From Rhizobiaceae bacterium (GTDB lineage Bacteria > Pseudomonadota > Alphaproteobacteria > Rhizobiales > Rhizobiaceae), in contig SCRB01001060.1 in assembly GCA_004299545.1 (NCBI GenBank), forward strand, positions 1 through 8,723: DNA of 8,723 nucleotides, written 5' to 3'. How positions within the stretch are numbered: the stretch's first letter is position 1; the number at the start of each line of letters is the position of its first letter. Positions 6,026-8,723 of the stretch are shown piece by piece. The notes under the pieces are model-generated. The model made no database searches. It was not told where the DNA came from and was given only the letters and a program-made list of their open reading frames with translations. The translations under genes were made by a program, and so were the position numbers.

Positions 6026-6115
6026 TCGCCCGGTCCCGTCGCGAGGGAGCGTCCGACCTGGACAGTCCCGCCCAACTCCGAAGCTGTCTTCGCGGGGTGA
6101 CGGCCTGATCTTCAC

Positions 6116-6123
6116 CGTGCACG
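6116..6123. promoter_or_regulatory. Octamer CGTGCACG, variant of the TGTGCACA pair
   Basis: This perfect eight-base palindrome shares the GTGCAC core with the two octamers in the transporter regulatory gap. It lies in the 236-base space upstream of the SorC-type regulator, just after the LysR stop. If these words are an operator, this copy could serve autoregulation. The evidence is the shared core only. Confidence 0.2.
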
Positions 6124-6139
6124 CTTTCGGGCAACATGC

Positions 6140-7024
6140 TTAGCCTTCCGCGCAGAGCCGCATCAATTCGCGAGCCGCCGAGCCGAGATGGCGCTCCTTG
6201 TGCCGCACCGACATGAAGGTGCGGGGAGGAAGCTTTACGTCGACGATCGCCAGCACGCCTTCATCGACCTGAGAGGCGACAGCGATCCTTGAAACGGCAG
6301 CAGCGCTCCGGCCCGCTCGCGTGGCGGAGAGCACGGCCTCGTTCGAGGGGAACGTCAGGACGACATTCAGTTGTGAAGGATCGCATCCTTCGGCGGCGAG
6401 AGCGGCCTCGAATTCCGAGCGCGTACCGGAGCCTTCCTCCCGCATTACCCACGAAGCCTCCCGAAAAAGCCTGGCGAGCGCCACGTTCGGCGCCCTGGCA
6501 AGCGGGTGGTTGGCGGCGACGACCACCACCAGATGATCCTTGGCGACGACGGAAACAGTCAATGCCGGTTCATCGACGCTGCCTTCGATGAAGCCGATCT
6601 CCGCTGCCCCGTCGGCCACCGCCCGGGTCACGGTCCTGGTGTTTCCAACGGTCAACCGGATGTCGATCCGCGGATAGGCTTCATGGAAACGCATCAGCCG
6701 GGGCGGCAGCCAATAGCCAGCGACGGTCTGGCTCGCATGGATATCGATCTGGCCACGCTGGAGCCCGCCAAGTTCCCCCAGGACACGCTCAGCCGCCCGC
6801 GCCCGCGCCAGCGTGGCCTTCGCCTCGTCGAGGAAAACGCGGCCGGCCTGGGTCAGTTCGATGCCGCGCCCGACACGCTCGAACAGCCGCACATTGTAAA
6901 AGCCTTCAAGCGCCTTGATCGAGGCGCTGACAGCGGATGGCGTAAGCCCGATCGCAGCGGCCCCCCTGGTCAGGTGCTGGCGTTCGGCGACCGCCACGAA
7001 AATGGAGAGCTGTTCGAATGTCAT
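6140..7024 (-). CDS. LysR-family transcriptional regulator
   Basis: This 294-residue protein has standard LysR layout. Residues 1-60 form the N-terminal winged helix-turn-helix (FVAVAERQHLTRGAAAIGLT, then PSAVSASIKALE as recognition helix, LFERVGRGIELTQAG as wing). A linker helix follows (about 62-88), then a periplasmic-binding-like effector domain from residue 91 (GQIDIHASQTVAGYWLPP). S99-T100 at the start of that domain are where many LysR proteins contact their co-inducer. It is transcribed away from the YeiH-family transporter gene with 110 bases between the starts, the classic arrangement for a LysR protein that regulates its divergent neighbour. It resembles the YeiE/CysB-like part of the family, but the effector cannot be assigned. 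No ribosome site precedes the ATG at 7024, and the candidate promoter predicts a nearly leaderless transcript. Confidence 0.93.
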   Translation of the reverse strand: MTFEQLSIFVAVAERQHLTRGAAAIGLTPSAVSASIKALEGFYNVRLFERVGRGIELTQAGRVFLDEAKATLARARAAERVLGELGGLQRGQIDIHASQTVAGYWLPPRLMRFHEAYPRIDIRLTVGNTRTVTRAVADGAAEIGFIEGSVDEPALTVSVVAKDHLVVVVAANHPLARAPNVALARLFREASWVMREEGSGTRSEFEAALAAEGCDPSQLNVVLTFPSNEAVLSATRAGRSAAAVSRIAVASQVDEGVLAIVDVKLPPRTFMSVRHKERHLGSAARELMRLCAEG

Positions 7025-7031
7025 AGCAACA

Positions 7032-7061
7032 ATTATCCAATTAAAACGAATGAAAAGTCAT
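7032..7061 (-). promoter_or_regulatory. Candidate promoter of the LysR-family gene
   Basis: On the minus strand ATGACT (7061-7056) and GATAAT (7037-7032) are separated by 18 bases, matching four and five of six consensus positions. Transcription would begin about seven bases after the -10, at or beside the ATG at 7024, giving a very short or absent leader. It overlaps the candidate forward promoter, so one LysR-bound site could affect both genes. Confidence 0.4.
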
Positions 7062-7068
7062 ATATTAT
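7041..7068 (+). promoter_or_regulatory. Candidate promoter of the YeiH-family transporter gene
   Basis: TTAAAA (7041-7046) and TATTAT (7063-7068) are 16 bases apart in an AT-rich patch that stands out from the GC-rich genes. The predicted start near 7075 leaves a leader of about 60 bases before the ATG at 7135. TATATT at 7061-7066 is an alternative -10. No clean T-N11-A LysR dyad could be singled out. Confidence 0.3.
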
Positions 7069-7134
7069 TCGATGGAAATGGAAAGATGAAGCTGCCAATT
7101 CCCTGATCCTCCATTCGGTCGGGATCGGGAACAG

Positions 7135-8136
7135 ATGTCCGCAAGAAGTCACGCCGGGATTTTACCAGGTCTGGTGTTGTCGTCCGCGATCGCGTTCCTA
7201 TCGTTCGCGATCGAACGCCTCGAAACCGCGCTGATGGGCAGGCCCTGGATCGATGGCCTGGTTTTCGCCATCCTGATCGGGACGGCCTTCCATACTTTCG
7301 TCGGCATCAATCCCCGCTATAAGGCCGGCATCCACTTTTCTTCCAAGCTGCTGCTGGAGATCGCCATCGTCATACTCGGCGGATCGATCAGCTTTGCCGT
7401 TCTCGGCGAGGCCGGCCTGCTGTTTGGCGCCGTCGTGGCTGCCGTCATCATAGGGCTTGCGACAAGCTATTTGATCGGCCGGGCGCTCGGCCTTCCGGAC
7501 AGGCTCGCCACTCTCGTCGCATGCGGCAATTCCATTTGCGGCAATTCGGCGATCGTCGCAGCCGCACCGGTGATCGAAGCGGAATCCGAAGATGTCGCTT
7601 CCTCAATCGCCTTCACGGCCGCGCTCGGTGTCATCGTCGTTCTTGTACTGCCTCTCGCGCAGGGTTGGCTGAACCTCAGCCAGCAGCATTACGGCGTCAT
7701 TGCGGGCATGACGGTCTATGCGGTGCCGCAGGTTCTTGCCGCCACTGTGCCGGTGGGCGCGATCAGCGTCCAGACGGGCGCGTTGGTCAAGCTGATGCGC
7801 GTGCTGATGCTGGGTCCCGTCGTCTTCCTACTCGGAATAAAGGCGGGTCGGAAGGGAAGCGGCGGTCTTTCCTTCACCCATATGGTTCCCTGGTTCATCA
7901 TCTGCTTCCTGCTGGCGATGGCTGCTCGATCCATAGGCGTGATACCGGATGGGCTGGAGCCGGCGATCAAGGAGATCTCCACGATCCTGACCATCATTTC
8001 GATGGCGGCGCTCGGCCTCTCGGTCGATATTCGTACGGTCCTGGCTTCCGGGGGTAAAGTGCTTGCGGCCGGGACTCTCTCCCTGCTGGTGATGGCGGGC
8101 CTCAGCTGGCTTGCGGTGACATTGCTGCTATTTTGA
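7135..8136 (+). CDS. YeiH-family (UPF0324) inner-membrane transporter, putative sulfate exporter type
   Basis: This 333-residue integral membrane protein has about ten hydrophobic segments. The family hallmark CGNSICGNSAI is at residues 130-140, preceded by KLLLEIAIVILGGSIS (71-86) and followed by VKLMRVLMLGPVV (218-230). These define the YeiH/UPF0324 group, annotated as putative sulfate exporters mainly because relatives occur in sulfonate degradation clusters; transport of sulfate here is not shown. Enterobacterial relatives carry a TVHEVAQV stretch, whereas this protein has TVYAVPQV (193-200), so the His-Glu pair is absent. The ATG at 7135 follows a modest GGGA-type ribosome site and begins a short polar N-terminus before the first membrane helix. 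The gene is divergent from a LysR-family gene, which probably regulates it, and ends 51 bases from a convergent deacetylase gene. Confidence 0.92.
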   Translation: MSARSHAGILPGLVLSSAIAFLSFAIERLETALMGRPWIDGLVFAILIGTAFHTFVGINPRYKAGIHFSSKLLLEIAIVILGGSISFAVLGEAGLLFGAVVAAVIIGLATSYLIGRALGLPDRLATLVACGNSICGNSAIVAAAPVIEAESEDVASSIAFTAALGVIVVLVLPLAQGWLNLSQQHYGVIAGMTVYAVPQVLAATVPVGAISVQTGALVKLMRVLMLGPVVFLLGIKAGRKGSGGLSFTHMVPWFIICFLLAMAARSIGVIPDGLEPAIKEISTILTIISMAALGLSVDIRTVLASGGKVLAAGTLSLLVMAGLSWLAVTLLLF

Positions 8137-8147
8137 GCTTTGTGACC

Positions 8148-8164
8148 GATGCGCGGCACGCATC
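8148..8164. terminator. Hairpin between the convergent transporter and deacetylase genes
   Basis: GATGCG (8148-8153) and CGCATC (8159-8164) form a perfect six-base-pair stem with a five-base loop in the 51-base space between two converging genes. That is where a shared bidirectional terminator is expected. No T-run follows on either strand, so an intrinsic terminator is only weakly supported. Confidence 0.35.
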
Positions 8165-8187
8165 CCGCCGAGAATGCCGGAAACGCT

Positions 8188-8723
8188 TCAGCGTCTCCTC
8201 AAAAGGCATTTCCAGAGGAAGGAAAAAAGCGTGTCCGCCGTTCCGACATTGAAGCGCGGCAGGGATAAGGGATCGTCCGTCGGCGCCGCCCGCTTCTTCA
8301 GGGTCGTGGCGGCGCTGGTGAAGCCCGCCTTCTCGACAAGCATGGAAGTCGCAGCGTTGAAGCTGCCATAGGGATAGCTGAACGCCTCGACCCGTTCTCC
8401 GGACAGATCCTCCAGTTCACGCCGGCAATCGGCGATCTGCCGCCACGCTTCGTTCGGCGCGATCTCTCCCAGGCGACGGTGCTCGAGCGTATGCCCCCCG
8501 ATTTCGTGGCCAAGCGCCTTCCATTGTCGCATCTGGCAGAGGTTCATGCACCGGGTAGCAGGAAATCCGAGGTCGGAATCCCAGCGGTTGAAGCCGCCGA
8601 TCTCGCGGCTCACGAAATAGGTTGTCGCGGTGAATCCGGTTTCCTGAAGGACGGGAAGAGCGTTGGCGTAAACGTCCTCATAGCCGTCGTCGAAGGTGAT
8701 GACGACGAATTTTCCCGGCTTCC
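8188..8723 (-). CDS. Polysaccharide deacetylase, NodB-type (carbohydrate esterase family 4), C-terminal part; start lies beyond right edge
   Basis: The reading frame stays open to the window edge, giving 177 complete codons. Numbering from the first of them, the metal-dependent deacetylase motifs are all present: TFDDG at 9-13 (catalytic base and metal aspartates), HTLEH at 77-81 (metal-binding histidines) and FSYPYG at 114-119. Such enzymes remove N- or O-acetyl groups from cell-envelope or exported polysaccharides. The segment between motifs 1 and 2 includes an insertion with two cysteines (RCMNLC, 57-62). The chain ends soon after the barrel with a basic tail (LLRRR), with no added domain. 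A GTG at 8613 could be mistaken for the start, but it would cut off motif 1, so the true start is outside the window. Signal peptide or membrane anchor cannot be judged. Its neighbours give no hint of the polysaccharide. Confidence 0.9.
   Translation of the reverse strand, partial: KPGKFVVITFDDGYEDVYANALPVLQETGFTATTYFVSREIGGFNRWDSDLGFPATRCMNLCQMRQWKALGHEIGGHTLEHRRLGEIAPNEAWRQIADCRRELEDLSGERVEAFSYPYGSFNAATSMLVEKAGFTSAATTLKKRAAPTDDPLSLPRFNVGTADTLFSFLWKCLLRRR

Noticed and set aside
6077..6115. Short dyads after the LysR stop (CGAAG-N4-CTTCG; GGTGA with TCACC) as a terminator
   Set aside because: The stems are only five base pairs each and no T-run follows, so they are not distinguishable from chance in this composition.
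6506..7234. Plus-strand 242-codon frame crossing the LysR gene and the promoter region
   Set aside because: It is antisense to the LysR coding region, then passes through the AT-rich divergent promoter and overlaps the transporter start out of frame.
8174..8371. Plus-strand 65-codon frame after the transporter gene
   Set aside because: It lies almost entirely antisense to the deacetylase C-terminus and has no ribosome site or recognisable features.
1..8723. CRISPR array, insertion sequence, prophage, toxin-antitoxin pair, tRNA or riboswitch
   Set aside because: I read both strands for spaced repeats, terminal inverted repeats, transposase or integrase motifs and cloverleaf patterns and saw none. 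All sizeable frames with family features belong to metabolism, transport or regulation.

Overview
The window looks like accessory metabolic chromosome or replicon sequence from a GC-rich alphaproteobacterium, probably one of the Hyphomicrobiales/Rhizobium-like groups. This is inferred from the high GC at third codon positions, the short intergenic gaps, and the typically rhizobial combination of a SorC-family regulator, a ribose-type ABC importer and a dihydroxyacetone-kinase-like gene. I see no tRNA, rRNA, CRISPR array, insertion sequence or integrase. Coding density is high and the genes all look intact, except two cut by the window edges.

Region 1 (1-5903, all on the minus strand) is a carbohydrate uptake and catabolism cluster. 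In transcription order it holds a SorC-family sugar-sensing regulator (4914-5903), a 333-base regulatory gap, a periplasmic sugar-binding protein (3549-4580), a double-domain sugar ABC ATPase (2026-3501), a membrane permease (1010-1996) and an NADP-type beta-hydroxyacid dehydrogenase/semialdehyde-reductase-like enzyme (76-948). The first ten codons of a DhaK-like kinase (1-29) run off the left edge. The logic appears to be capture and import of a small sugar or polyol, redox conversion, and phosphorylation by a Dha-type kinase, under SorC control. The substrate cannot be read from the sequence. The gap before the binding-protein gene contains a 30-bp AT-rich near-palindrome, a perfect TTGACA box and two copies of an 8-bp palindrome (TGTGCACA). 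A related octamer sits upstream of the regulator.

Region 2 (6140-8136) is a divergent pair: a LysR-type regulator (minus) and a YeiH-family (UPF0324) inner-membrane transporter (plus), sharing a 110-base AT-rich promoter region. This resembles the yeiE/yeiH layout in enterobacteria, and the LysR protein probably controls the transporter.

Region 3 (8188-8723, minus) is the C-terminal part of a NodB-type polysaccharide deacetylase (carbohydrate esterase family 4) that enters from beyond the right edge and converges on the transporter gene.

No clearly new system is visible. The points most worth a second look are the unassigned sugar pathway, its operator architecture, and a CGKC pair in the mature binding protein.
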